A stretch of 64,000 nucleotides of DNA from Malus domestica (GCF_042453785.1 NC_091664.1:29126501-29190500); one strand, 5' to 3'. Numbered from the stretch's first letter, positions 24,231 through 35,866 are shown. The notes: a model not told the origin generated them from the letters alone. Made by a program: numbers and translations.

Positions 24231-27200
24231 TCAACTCAAAACGATCGTAATAGTACCAGGAATTGATACCTGATCAACCTCCCAGCAGCTTGCAAGCTGG
24301 ATGTCAATCTCCCCGGTATGAAGAAAAGCCGGAGCTTGGTGAGAGAATCTACCTAACTCAGCCCTTGGTATGTCGATGATGCCATTCTTCGATCTGTGGA
24401 TTCTTGGGGCCCTAAACAACGACTTGGATCCGTTAACGTGCGGCAGAACCGCAACCTTTGTGCTTTCGTCGTTATCTTCCAGGACTTGTACCATTTCGCA
24501 TTCACCCTTCGCTGAGTTCTTGTATAATGCCCAAACTTCACCTTTCCTGGGGTATATTTCAAACATCGTCTTCCCATTAGGTTTGGCTTTCACACAATGA
24601 GAGAACGACGAGCGGGAGAAGACCTTGGTTTGACCACTCTTCAGTTTAAATGTCCCACAACAAACCGGTTCACTCGCGTCTTCTGGTAAGCATGGTTCGA
24701 GCAACGCTACATGGAGTTGAAAATTTGGCTTCAACACAATCCTCTTAACTTGTGCATAAGTCCTAGGCATCCCGTTCTTATCACTATACAGCGCCCAGAT
24801 TTGATCAAGCCGAAATTTGTCCTCGGACCTTTGCCCATCAAAGTCATAGAACTGAGATCGGGATAAAATATGGAGAGGAGATGAAGATGAAGGGGCGACG
24901 GGGATTTTCAAGGAACTGACAGAAGGATGATCCTTCACACTTGAATGTGCCTGACTAGAAGTAGAGTTGACTTTAGTCGGAGTGAAGCTGGCATGGCTTG
25001 TATCGTTGGCGGAATCTGGGCACTTCACAGATACATTTGGTCTCGGAATGTTCTTGCTTACATCCCTTGGTGATCTTCTAAGGCTGAAAGACTTACCATC
25101 GGAATCATTTTTCTGATGCTTCTTTGGTGTGTTGATACTCTCATCAGCCTTCCGCGGAGTAGAACTTACCCTGGGTTGAGTTTGGTTACCCTGGTTTGTG
25201 CCATTGTCTTCAGTAATACCTTGAGTTGCTTCTAGCTTAACAGAATTCGCAAACTCGCCATTCGACATTCGTGGAGATCTACGTGTTGAAGTCTCTCTTT
25301 CTGAATAGTTCTTCTCCTGTTTCTCAGCAGCGCACACTTTCCCAGAACTCATTACAGGTTTGGTTTTGCTTTTGCTCATATCACTTGACGAACCATTAGC
25401 TTCAGTATTCATGGTTCTGTTGTCCGTCTTCGAAGCAATGAGGTCATCAAAATTGGTGGGCAAAGCAGCAGGATCAAACTCAAAGGATCCTTCTGGAACA
25501 CCCTCTCTCTCAGTACCTGTCATCTTGAAAGAGGGAATTCGATAAGAAAATCTATACAGCTCATTCGGTGGTACTTGAAACATGACAACCCCATGCTGCT
25601 CCCTTCGCTGAAATAGACTGACAAAACCTTTTACTTTGCCGAGATAAGCAACTCCAACGCCATAATTTTCGACAAAATCCGACAATACTTCCACAAAATC
25701 AAACTTGTACGGTACATGTTTTTCAGGCTCCGAACTCCACCCAATATCCCAATTCTGGTAGATGGCCCAGGTTTCTCCCTTCTTAGGATATACGAAAAAA
25801 GAGCTTCTGCCACTGCCTTTTATGCAGTGCATCTGATGAGAAAACATAAGATGATCTGTAACTTCTTCAGTGGCACCAAGCGTGTACTTGCCACAAGCAA
25901 CAGGCAACTCCTTGTTACACCAAGCAACCTCACGTTGGTCATCTGGACTGGGCTCCAACCAGGTGAATCTCAGCTTAAATCTGGGGGAGAACACTTTCTT
26001 GATACGAGCATAGAATCTGGGCAGTCCATCTAGTGGATCGTAAAGAGCCCACGTTTGATTAGCACTAAACACATTCTCTAACGTATCCACATCAAGCATG
26101 AACTTATTGAATTCAGGATCAGGAACCAGAACGCCTGCTGGTATGGATGTGACATTTGAATTTGGTCCAGAACCATTATCAGCTTTGGGCTTATCGTCAT
26201 TTTTATCTGGCATAGCTGCTTCCTCCACCTTTTGCTCGAATTCAGCAGTTTTGCTTCGTTTGCTGGGCAAACATTCTTCTAGAGGGCGAGTCACCTTTTG
26301 TTTTGCCTCTTTCTTATGTCCACCCACTGCAGCAGTAGTAGCACAACCTGGTTGACTATTATTTTTAGATACCCCACCATCCGCAGCTGCATTCTTCCTC
26401 TCCATTTCAGTATCACTGGAAAATTGACTATCCGTCGACCTTTTGGGCGGACTCACAAAATCATCATCATCATTTAGATTTTCATTGTAAGAAAGATTCT
26501 GTTTGATCCTCGAAGATCTCCTATGGTGATGGCCTTCATTGAGTTCAGAAGGTTTACAACTTTCACTGGATTCCCTTCCTCTTTTTTTGTTCATATTTCC
26601 TGAAGTTTTTGAATCCTTGGATTTCACAGGAGACTTCACAGGACCAGACTGGGATATTTTAACATCAGTGGCAATTCCCGCCTTTGATGGCGGATTTGAG
26701 GTTGCCTTTCCATAATGAAATTGTGTGGAGGATGGCTTTCCAGTACCACCATTACTTTGTGGGGCTGCATTTGAAGTACCCTGATTTGGAGGTTCTTTTC
26801 GATTTGGAAATTGATTCCCAACAGATTCTGGATGAGCATCCTGAGATTGAATACCCAAATCTTGTGCAACAAAGGCTCTTCTGCATTTTTGACAGCGCAG
26901 CAATCGATTTGCAAAATCTTTGAAGTATTGGTATTTTATCTTACAAAAAGGACAACATGTCCAGAATGTGTCCGGTGGGAACTGTGACTGAGGAGTATCA
27001 TTTTGTTTCCTGACAAATAAGTTTCCATTTGACGGGTGAGCTGATGGTATTGAAGAACCAGTTTTCACTTGAGCTCTACACTTCATGTCATACGTAGAGC
27101 GCTTTGCTTGGTCTGTTAGCACCCTGTTGGCTTCCCCAATCAACTTAAAAGCAGCCTCTGCACCAGCAAACTTATTCTTATCAGGATGAAGTAACAACGC

Positions 27201-27467
27201 CAGCTTCCTGTACTGTTTCTTGATGGTTACATCATCATCAGATTTCTGAATCTGAAGAATTCCATACCAGTCCATTTCAAATCCTATTTTGTTCTCCGAT
27301 GAACAGTGAACTTCACAGACTGTAAGTAATTTCTCAATGTTCTCAATTCCCGGAAAGAGTCTTTGTGCCTTTTGTGCCATCTTCCTTGCTCCTGTAAAAT
27401 CACTGTTTCGCATCTTTACTTCTGATAGTTGCATTGCTTTGAACGCCTCCTCTTTGTTGCACTCCAT
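24231..27467 (-). CDS. J-domain (DnaJ) protein with two DUF3444 domains
   Basis: A single coding exon of 1078 aa from MECNKEEAFKAMQLSE; an in-frame Met eight codons upstream is possible, but family members start at MECN. Residues about 65-130 form a type III J domain (DWYGILQIQ, KKQYRKLALLLHPDKNKFAGAEAAF) with the HPD tripeptide that stimulates Hsp70 ATPase. At about 175-210 a zinc-ribbon-like element follows (FWTCCPFCKIKY, LLRCQKCRRAF). A lysine/serine-rich, probably nuclear, linker comes next. DUF3444 occurs twice, about 455-670 (QTWALYDPLDGLPRFYARI, GETWAIYQNWDIGW) and about 850-1060 (QIWALYSDKNGMPRTYAQV, GEVWALYKN). This architecture is plant-specific and some members are implicated in chromatin or methylation reading; no role is assigned to this gene. 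The 5' leader, with introns, reaches about 29.0 kb. Confidence 0.93.
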   Translation of the reverse strand: MECNKEEAFKAMQLSEVKMRNSDFTGARKMAQKAQRLFPGIENIEKLLTVCEVHCSSENKIGFEMDWYGILQIQKSDDDVTIKKQYRKLALLLHPDKNKFAGAEAAFKLIGEANRVLTDQAKRSTYDMKCRAQVKTGSSIPSAHPSNGNLFVRKQNDTPQSQFPPDTFWTCCPFCKIKYQYFKDFANRLLRCQKCRRAFVAQDLGIQSQDAHPESVGNQFPNRKEPPNQGTSNAAPQSNGGTGKPSSTQFHYGKATSNPPSKAGIATDVKISQSGPVKSPVKSKDSKTSGNMNKKRGRESSESCKPSELNEGHHHRRSSRIKQNLSYNENLNDDDDFVSPPKRSTDSQFSSDTEMERKNAAADGGVSKNNSQPGCATTAAVGGHKKEAKQKVTRPLEECLPSKRSKTAEFEQKVEEAAMPDKNDDKPKADNGSGPNSNVTSIPAGVLVPDPEFNKFMLDVDTLENVFSANQTWALYDPLDGLPRFYARIKKVFSPRFKLRFTWLEPSPDDQREVAWCNKELPVACGKYTLGATEEVTDHLMFSHQMHCIKGSGRSSFFVYPKKGETWAIYQNWDIGWSSEPEKHVPYKFDFVEVLSDFVENYGVGVAYLGKVKGFVSLFQRREQHGVVMFQVPPNELYRFSYRIPSFKMTGTEREGVPEGSFEFDPAALPTNFDDLIASKTDNRTMNTEANGSSSDMSKSKTKPVMSSGKVCAAEKQEKNYSERETSTRRSPRMSNGEFANSVKLEATQGITEDNGTNQGNQTQPRVSSTPRKADESINTPKKHQKNDSDGKSFSLRRSPRDVSKNIPRPNVSVKCPDSANDTSHASFTPTKVNSTSSQAHSSVKDHPSVSSLKIPVAPSSSSPLHILSRSQFYDFDGQRSEDKFRLDQIWALYSDKNGMPRTYAQVKRIVLKPNFQLHVALLEPCLPEDASEPVCCGTFKLKSGQTKVFSRSSFSHCVKAKPNGKTMFEIYPRKGEVWALYKNSAKGECEMVQVLEDNDESTKVAVLPHVNGSKSLFRAPRIHRSKNGIIDIPRAELGRFSHQAPAFLHTGEIDIQLASCWEVDQVSIPGTITIVLS

Positions 27468-28962
27468 GGCTGATTTAGAATTAAAATCCACTTAAGTTCT
27501 TTCACATACAGGATATACACCAAGACAAAGCAAATGAAATCCACCCCTGCCTGCCCACTCTCTAGTCATCCAAATCTTCACCCTGTACACAATCGAAGCA
27601 ACTTAAGTCAAGCATGCCCCCCAACTACATATTTATCTAACTAACATTAAACAACAAGTTCACTTACCATTCAGTAAGTATGATCAAGATGATCAGGAGA
27701 AAGTAGATCCTGTAAAGAATGAGAAACAACAAACTGGATTATCCTGAACAAAAGGTTCAGGACAGTCCCATTCACATAAAACTACCACCCAAACTGCGGA
27801 AGCCCAAGACGGAGATCTCAAACCTGCTGACCAAAATCCATTTTAAAGAATCAGAAACAATTAATACGTCAATCCATATTTATAGGGTCTTACTTTATAT
27901 AATGAACAAAGTTTTATTAAAAAAAAAAAACAAACAATTACAATCTTTGAGGACAAGGTATCAACTAAATACAACAGAGCAAACATGATAAAGCTCTTGC
28001 ATACGCATACAAAAAACATCATCCGAGATTAGTTGTAAAAACAACAAATACAGGATCAAGAAAAATGGAATTTCCCCACAATTTCAAAGTAGCAAAAACC
28101 TAAATTGAAGCCCAAAAGCTTACTTTTGTCCCATAAAACATCGACCCCTCCCTAGTAAAATCTTCAAACCTCTTCTTATTCCTTTACCACCACACTACCC
28201 ATAATACAGAAAACACTCCGCAACTCTATACGACCTTTGCCTTCTTCCCATCGCCTTTCACAAAAGAGATCCAAGAAAACCAACAGAATTAACGCTGAGC
28301 ATAACGGAACACAAACAATGAAGAAACAGCTGGTCTAAAATCCCAACACATGAAACACCATTTGGGAGAAAGACAAACATTAGGACAAAAATTAAGTCCT
28401 CTCGTCAAGTTATAAGTGCTTAGCCTTTTCAAATCACATTCCTGCTATCCCTTTCAAAAGTATCTGCATCTGATGCATCCAATTAGTCCTTCAAATCACA
28501 CCCTAAAACTCAAAAGTAAAACTGGAAAAAAAAAATACCCAACCACATTCCCCAAAAGACCACAGTAATTCAAAACTCACAGAAATTTCAGCTTACCTTT
28601 AAAAAGTAAAAACAAAAGGACATGAGCGCTTAACTTTTTCACTCTTTCCATTAATTTTCTCAGCTACCAAACACTCGTATTTCCACAATGCACAATAAAA
28701 TCAACCAAAATCCAAACATATTAGCATACACAAATTACAAAAAACCAAAAATGATATTTGCAAACCAACCAAAAAGTACAAATCAAAGTAAATGCATGAT
28801 CGGAGATCCAGAGCTGGAGAACCAAACAGCCAAAATTAAGCTCAGCAAATAAGCATTCCAACAGAGCAAGGAGCTAGAGTAAAATTACCCAGGATCGGAT
28901 GGCTAAATTGTAATTATGCAGAATTTCAAAAACCCTAGAAATCTCGCTGACCAGAATTAGCT

Positions 28963-29011
<49 letters not shown>

Positions 29012-29270
29012 GGTGATCGTAGATTGCTAGGGTTTCCGCTTCTAGAGAGAGAGAGAGCGGGAAGCGAAACTGAGCGAAATAGTTGGAGGCAGAGCGGAGA
29101 GAGAGAGGGTGTGGTGGCGAGATGGGGGAGAGGAGTCTTTGAGTTTCGTGTGAAATTCCAATTTCGGGTTTATTTATCCTGAAATATTTTGTGCGCGGGC
29201 CGCTAAAACCAAAGGCTGTTGATTGGGGGTTTTTTGGGAAATTCACTCTGCTCCGCGTCAAAACTATCAA
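27468..29270 (-). other. 5' leader region of the J-domain gene
   Basis: Stops in all frames and pyrimidine-rich minus-strand sequence suggest leader exons and introns. A donor-like ccagtaagc (minus) at about 29008 follows the presumed first leader exon, in which the GA tract lies close by. Promoter and start are likely near 29.1-29.3 kb. No separate gene is seen. Confidence 0.45.
28967..29004. repeat. (GA)n microsatellite
   Basis: About 18 GA units at the start of the first leader intron of the J-domain gene (CT on the transcribed strand). Confidence 0.9.
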
Positions 29271-29456
29271 TGACATTGGCTTCCATATTTAAATTTGAAA
29301 TTTTCAGGAAATGTCTAGAGTCTGTGGGCTTTTTGGGGGGGGGGGGGGTCTTGATCTCCAATAAGAACCGTTGGATTGGATGACTTTGCAGGGTTAGGGT
29401 TTTTAAGCGTTGACTAGCATTGGGATTATCCCGTTTTCTGGTTAGACCGGTGTGGT

Positions 29457-29880
29457 GTTAGCCAAAGACGTTCAATGTGTTAGAGATATTTTCTTAAAAA
29501 ACTACAGAGTTGTTGAGAGGTCTGAAATTATCGATTTAATAAAAGAGATTTATGTAGCGGATAGACATAATTTTAAAATTTAAACTCATTCAATGGTGAT
29601 GAATATGGTATGAGCAAAAATGCACTCTTTAATGAATGACTTTGAAGTTATCAATAATCTCATTTCTAATTAAATTGTGCGGTGTTAGCCAAAGACGTTC
29701 AATGTGTCAGAGTTGTTTTCTTGAAATTTTGAAAAGTTGTCGAGAGTTCTGACATTATCGATTTAATAAATGACTTTGAAATTATCGATGTTCAATGCGT
29801 CTGAGATATTTTCTTGAACAACTAAAAGCTATTGAAAATCTTGAAATTATTGATTTAATGAATAATTTTTTTATTCTTAT
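29457..29880. repeat. Three diverged direct repeats of about 100 bp
   Basis: Copies near 29457-29555, 29683-29780 and 29785-29880 share gccaaagacgttcaatgtgt (the last copy only the gttcaatg part), agatattttcttgaa and attatcgatttaataaa. They are separated by related AT-rich sequence. There is no coding potential. They may be parts of one decayed element or local duplications. Confidence 0.65.
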
Positions 29881-29899
29881 TACAAGTAATACTCTACAC

Positions 29900-30700
29900 T
29901 AATCTACACATGTCCCAATGTGTTAAAAACGAAGGCCTGAACATAAGAACAATCCACCATTTGCATAGGTTATCTTTAAATAATGGTTAAGTAATAAACA
30001 GTTGCGAACATATAATTTGTATAGTAAAAGTACGTTAATGGCAAGTGGATGGACAAGGTGATGGGCATGGAGGAAGGACATACTTTTTGAATTATAATTG
30101 CATCCACCCATTGTGCACCTCTTTAGCACCTACTTGTAAATTGTAATTGACAAATATTGACCATACAATTATCATAATTAGAACTATTTGTTTTCTTGGT
30201 CATCATTTATATACCATTTTATAAAAATAAAAATAAAACAATTAAATTGAAGATTAATATAGTCATCCATCTAAAAAGAACAAATAGACGATTTATTATG
30301 AGAATGTTAATAATTACCAAAACTATTGATTTCTTCTATATATGTATAAATATATGAATAATTAAATGCTCTCCAATTTAAGAGATCTTTTCCTAAGATA
30401 ATCTTTGCATGATTTTTTATATGAGAATGAACCATATATAGTAGCATATATGGGCACATACAAAGTGTGTGAGAAATTTTTTTATTTTTGTTTTTGAAAT
30501 AGAAGGAGAGAGGAAAAGATATTTTGTTTTGGTTGTGTGAAATTACATTTCTGCCTCATATTTCTTATTCATGTTCTGTTTTAATTAAAGAGTTAAACTG
30601 GTAATTTCATAGGGTTTTGGTTGACAATTAGTGTTTTATTAATTAGTAGAGATTATGAAAGTTGTACTGTTAAGTGAGTATTATCCATATTATAAAGGTT
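29900..30700. other. AT-rich intergenic sequence
   Basis: Very AT-rich sequence without a credible reading frame, RNA gene or recognisable element ends. Confidence 0.6.
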
Positions 30701-30713
30701 CGAGAGTAGAAAT

Positions 30714-31240
30714 TAGAGTAAAATGGTCCCTCAACTTTAAAAATTGGAATAATGGTCATTCAACAAAAAGTTCATGGCTATTAGTCCTTTAACTTATAAA
30801 AACATGCAATTATATTCATTTTCATCATCTCTGTTATAACTTCTATCAAAATGAGTCACGTGCCGCAGTGCTTTTCGTCAATTTTGTTATAACTTCCATC
30901 AAAATGAGTCACGTGTCTTGCACATGAGATTGAATCAAGGAGAAAATATGGAAAACCAAATGTGAAAAGTTGTAGCTATGGTTCCTCAATTTTAATTCAA
31001 TTGGAGAAATGATCCATTAACTTTAACCCAATTGAAAAAATGATCCCTTCTTTAACCCAGATGTAGCAACGGTCCTTCAAACATGACTCATTTTGATGGA
31101 AATCTAACGGAGTTGATAAAAATGACCATAGCTACACGATTTGATGAGTTAAGGGACCAATGATCATGGATTTTTAGTTGATGGATCATTGCTCCAATCC
31201 GGTTAAAGTTGAGTGACCATCGCTACAATTTTATCTTGAA
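30714..31240. mobile_element. MITE with 'atggtccctcaacttta' inverted ends
   Basis: The left end gtaaaatggtccctcaactt (30718-30737) and the inverted right end (plus strand taaagttgagtgaccatcgc near 31205-31224, then tacaattttatc) are complementary over about 25 bp with few mismatches. Internally 'aacttctatcaaaatgagtc' is repeated about 60 bp apart (about 30838 and 30893) and once inverted near 31083. This is the common plant MITE type with 'ggtccctcaactttaa' motifs. A direct repeat tattatccatattata lies on both sides (about 30680 and 31253), too long for a plain target duplication. Confidence 0.65.
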
Positions 31241-31579
31241 TTAAAAATTGAATATTATCCATATTATAGTGGTAGTCAATAATAAATGAAATGTCTTAGA
31301 TTCGATTCTGCCAAAAAACGTCAACCAAATTGTTACGGCACCTCGGTTGCCCCTTACATTGCACACCTCCTTGTTTGGAGTGATTTTCAAAATAGGCTAC
31401 GAGGTTTCAATTTTCTCCTATTGGCACCTAAGATTTTGAAATTGTATCAATGCACGCCTTTTGTCCAATGAATTATTTATGACCTAAGGTAAGTACAAAA
31501 CGTTTCGAAATTCATGTTCACCAGAATCACAAGACACTCCATATGTGAAACTGAAAATTTTATTGGTACAACACGGTAA

Positions 31580-31690
31580 GTTAATAGCTGCAACAACAAT
31601 AACAAAACCGTATCTCACTATGTGGAGTCGGTTGTATGAATCCTGAAATGCCATTGTGTTCGGTTTTGTGCTAAATCTTCCTGTTAACCA
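31580..31690 (-). mobile_element. (TTG)-tailed retroposon copy, longer relative of 19511-19554
   Basis: On the minus strand the sequence reads a diverged 'ggcattt...ggattcatacaaccgact' body, then ccacatagtgagatacgg and a decayed gttattgttgttg tail. It corresponds block by block to the 3' end of the same plant retroposon family as the short insert at 19511. It sits just beyond the stop codon of the dehydroquinate dehydratase gene and may supply part of its 3' UTR. No target duplication was found. Confidence 0.5.
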
Positions 31691-31741
31691 CAACTGGAAA
31701 AGCACAGGATTGGCCTTAACGGGAGATTTGAGACACATTCC

Positions 31742-34700
31742 TCATGCATTTCTTGCCAACACATCCCTGATCAGTTGCTTTGGTGCTGCATTAGTGAACA
31801 ACGAAAGGAAAGGAACATGATAAGATAACGGTTGAAAAGGCGGTTAATATGCAGAAAGATTTTACAGAGAAACTTGCAATTGTTAAGTCTTTCGTGTTGA
31901 ACTTACCAGGTGAACCAGAAAACTTTTCAACCTGTACAAATGCTTGATTGAGGAACATTTCCGTCCCGGAAACAACGGCTGCTCCAGACTCTTGTGCTTC
32001 TTGTAAGAGTCTTGTCCATTTAGGTGTATGAATGGCATCAAACACCAAAGAATAGTTCTTCAAAGCGTTCTGTCAAAAGAAAGAGCAAAGATAATAGAAA
32101 GAAATATGTCACTACTCAGTTGCAACGCGAAGGTTCAAGAAAACATAATCTTTGTATCGAATTGATCACTGTATGTGTAGTGCGGACAAACCTTGGATAA
32201 GGGTGTTTGATCAATTCTCGGCTTCATTCCAACCGGTGTGGTGTTTGCAAGAACCATTCCCTCCTCTGGATGGAAATTTTCCAATTCAGCAAGAGTGATA
32301 GCTTCTCCTCCAACTTTGTTTGCAAGTGCCTTGGCTTTGTCTAGCAGTTGGAAGAAGAAAAAACTATGAATTCTCGAAGAAATAGGACCGTCAATTCAAG
32401 CTGACAAGGCAGTTGCCACTTCAAATTACATGGAAAAAAGAGAGGGAGAACGGATTTAAATAACACCATAGTTCCTCTCCATTTATCATGTTGGATAGTG
32501 GCCCAAATTAGTGACCAACTTGCAAATACATTTTGATTAAATAAAAGAAAAGAAAAGGTGGACAACATCATTGTGTCCCTTCCTTGTTTTGGGGAAAAAA
32601 AGGCAATTTGTCTAAAGTCCCTTTTATTTGGCCCTTTGTGAAAGCCACGGGATAGTGGCTAGGTTTTAATTAGGGCAGTAGCTGCCATTTGGAAAGAGTA
32701 GCAAAAAAATAAAAGCAGCAACAGAGAAGAGAAAGAAGAGGTAGTGCCGTAGCCTCTCCTTTTGGTTAGTAATCACCCACCAAGGTAGTTGTTGTTGTAA
32801 TAGCTTTGAGCTTTGTATAGAAAAGAAATTATCACTATATTTTTTTCTCTATTTGTTTCTTTGGTGTGTGTGAGCTATTTGTTGTATTGGGGTTTTGGGT
32901 TGTGAGCTTGTCAACACTTTGTAAACTCCCATTTGGTTAATAGTGGATTATTGAGTGAGTTCCTACTGCTCTGAGGACGTACTCCAATTACACTCACTGT
33001 TGAGGAATCTCGTTAAAATCTTGGTGTTCTTTTATATTTTGTACTTGGATTCCATTTGATATATTTCTTGTAGGTTAGCTTGAGTTGGTTCCATAAGGTT
33101 TGGTGCTATAGCACAACATATCAAATCAATGTTTACGGTCTATTTCATCAAAGAGTAAGGCAGTTTTTCGGTTTTCGCATGCTTTCCTTCTCGTAGTTAA
33201 CCTTACAATGTGTTATGAAATTCATTATCTTTTCCTTTCCCAGCATTTTAAGCTTGTATTTAGTAAAGGATTAAGACCGAAAAACTTGGCGGTCGGAGTA
33301 AAAGGACATGACCGAAGATTCTCACCATATGTGCGATTGGCAACTACCACTCTTGCTCCTTTCTGTTTTCCACCATATGCAAGTGCCTTTCCAGCACCAC
33401 CAGCTCCAATGACGACAAATAGTTTACCAGCTAATGGGGAGCCGGATCCATTACTTGAACCGTTTAATGCTGCGCAGAAAATAATAGCGGTTTGTTATTC
33501 ACCCTATCAAGACAGCTCGATCCATGAACTTATTTTGTAACAGTTCGTCCGAGAATATTGAATAGCTTGCGAAATGCAAAGAAACCTTGAAGTCCTTCCT
33601 CAATGGCTGCAATTGCTCCTAGATAGTCCATGTTGTAGCCTTTTAATTTGCCATCAGCCGGGTTCCTGATCATGCAACTAATAGCTCCTATTTCCTGTGA
33701 AAAACAGCTAGAAGGCTCAACGATCTTTTCCAGAGAAATTTAATGCCAAAATATTGACACTGTCGGGATGGGATGCTATGACAATATGCACGAAAGAAAT
33801 AATGTACCTTGGCATTTGGATCGATTTCATCACAGCATTTAATCCCAGCGTCGTCGTGAGGAATTGTGTAACTGCGTTTCATATATATGAAAGGCACTCC
33901 CTTTTTCGAAATAACTCACTAGGGAATTCCTAGGTGAACTTACTAAGAAAAAGTAGAAGCTATGCTGAAGTTTCTGAGATCAGAAGTTACCTGTATCCAA
34001 CAAAGTCGGGGGAGTTATAGGTGTCAATAAAATTCGCAACGTTATCAACCAACAAAGGCAAATAAATTCCATTGAAATTGATAGATCTGAAGGCTGCATT
34101 GTAAAGATGAGGGATTTTGCTGTGACCGATAGGATTTCCTATCACACCATGTACTTTGGTATCGGCCCCTATAAGTCTGAAGTTGTATAAGTCCAGTAGA
34201 TCTCTTACGGTGGGCTGGCCAGGGGCCGATACTACTCCCGCCTCTATTGTACCAAAAGTGAGGAATGCACCATATTTTGCACTAAGTACGCGTGAGATCA
34301 AACCCTTCTCGCCCATAACAAGCCCTATCATTGGGACCTACAGTTTGAGTTCAAATGTCATTTACGCGCTGCAGAAGATGTCGGATAGTAAGATGACTCA
34401 AAATCAGATCAACGGGTTTGAGTCACTTACTTGAGAATGCGCTAACACTTGAAATACACGTGCAGAGTCGGTGATGTCTAAGCCAGTTGTCGCGATCTTC
34501 ACTATGTCAGCTCCCGTAGCTTGTATCCTTGCAACAAGATCACCAACTTCCTCGGCAGATGGAGTTTTCTCATAGTTGTGTGAAGAAACAATGATTTTGA
34601 CCTTTTCTGGCTTCCTCCCTTGAATGGAATTGTAGAACTCGTCGGCTACCTTCAAAAGAGAAAACCTCGAAAGGCTTAGTGACTAGATTAGCAGTTGCCA

Positions 34701-35464
34701 ACTTAGGTTCTGATGGACTCATAGCAGTTGCATACATCCATGCCGTGGACAGTATGACCGAAAGAAGATAAAAACTTTCAACTGTGACTATTCAAAGATG
34801 CATGAGATTCGTACCTTAAGTTCGACGTCAATAAAATCCGCTCCCAAATCCATGGCTACACGCAGTGCATCTTGTCGCTGCTTGTCGTCACCCTTGTATT
34901 GACCGCCTTCCCATGCTGGCCTATAGGTAAATGAAGCATAAGAAAAACTGCTAGACTGCACTTAACAGAGACACTACCACGCCGAAATGAATTCAACAAA
35001 ATACGCAAAACATATATGCAGCAGCAAGGCGAGTTTGAACATGAAGCAACTAAAAGAACATACACAAAGCAATCAAACTACTCGTATCCTTTAGACTAAC
35101 GCGATTACTCAGCATCCAAAAACTCGTAACTTTAGACTCGGCAGACATTATTCAATCCAACGCTCTTAAATTCTTAAACTCCGGAACTGTGACTAGTATA
35201 TACTGTGAATAGATTGCATTAAACTAAGTGATATATCAATCGGTTCAACGATTACCTGTAAGTGACAAGGGTAGGCAAAGGACTCTGTTTGATCAATACA
35301 CTGAGGTCTTGTCTTGGACTGAAGTTCTTCAAAAAATCAACCCGAAGTTCAACGAGGTCAGCGCCAACTTCCTTTGCCTTCCCCATTTGGACCAGCATCT
35401 GATCAACTGAATCCGCCACTACCGGCGCACATATCAATGTGGAATTTCTTCGAGTTCCATCCAT
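31742..35464 (-). CDS. DHQ-SDH: Bifunctional 3-dehydroquinate dehydratase/shikimate dehydrogenase, altered SDH site
   Basis: Ten minus-strand exons: 35464-35256, 34920-34815, 34649-34431, 34337-33991, 33871-33808, 33694-33586, 33469-33326, 32340-32192, 32069-31907 and 31785-31742. They join to 517 aa. The type I dehydratase half (residues 1 to about 245) keeps its catalytic set: VELRVD, DVELK, SSHNY (His) and DIVKIATT (Schiff-base Lys). The dehydrogenase half keeps the NADP loop (VVIGAGGAGKALAYGG, ANRT) and the late Gln (MFLNQAF). However, the active-site TIPHK of plant enzymes reads TIPHDDA here, so the catalytic Lys (Lys385 by Arabidopsis numbering, from memory) is Asp. The substrate-binding SKSP reads SKIP and GYNTD reads GYNMD. 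Shikimate dehydrogenation is therefore doubtful, while dehydration should be intact. There is no transit peptide: the protein starts MDGTRRNSTLICAP, so it is possibly cytosolic. Reading frame and splice sites are intact. Confidence 0.92.
32572..33118 (+). mobile_element. Copia-type solo-LTR-like remnant in an intron
   Basis: Fossil sequence in the large intron between exons 7 and 8 of the dehydratase gene, opposite in strand. It has features of a plant Copia LTR: TG start, ttgtaaactcccatttggtt, a 'gaggaatctcgttaaaatcttggtg' type block before a T-rich stretch, and an end in caaca. No internal domain is seen, so it would be a solo LTR. The flanks (atcat and tatca) are only similar, so boundaries and family are tentative. 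Confidence 0.4.
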
Positions 35465-35831
35465 GATATGAAGATCCGAAGCTGCCAACTGAAAGTTCAC
35501 CAAATGAAACAAACAAGCAAAAAGTGTACAGGTCATAAAATTCGCAACATGAACCTACCAAACTACACCAGATTTTCACACATAGGAAGCAGAAAGGAAT
35601 CGACTTTTTCGGTTAGCAATGGAGGCAAATGAAAACCCATAAAAACCAAAAAGCCCAAATTTTCTGGGCCGTTTTTATTTTCCCTCCATTTTCTCAGCAA
35701 CCAAACAAAGGGGTCTGACTATTTACCAGTTTGGCACCCAGAGAACCAAGACTCAAACAAGTAGCATTCAAATCCAAAATTTGCTATAGCAAATCCTCAC
35801 TGCCCTCTTAAGTAACAACAGAACAGAACAG

Positions 35832-35859
<28 letters not shown>

Positions 35860-35866
<7 letters not shown>

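Noticed and set aside
24353-24577. Small genes inside the J-domain coding exon
   Set aside because: Other-frame readings of a single long exon with clear domains.
29333-29350. G-quadruplex regulatory element
   Set aside because: A plain polyG run of about 17. It may be a homopolymer of uncertain length, and there is no G-tract spacing typical of a conserved element.
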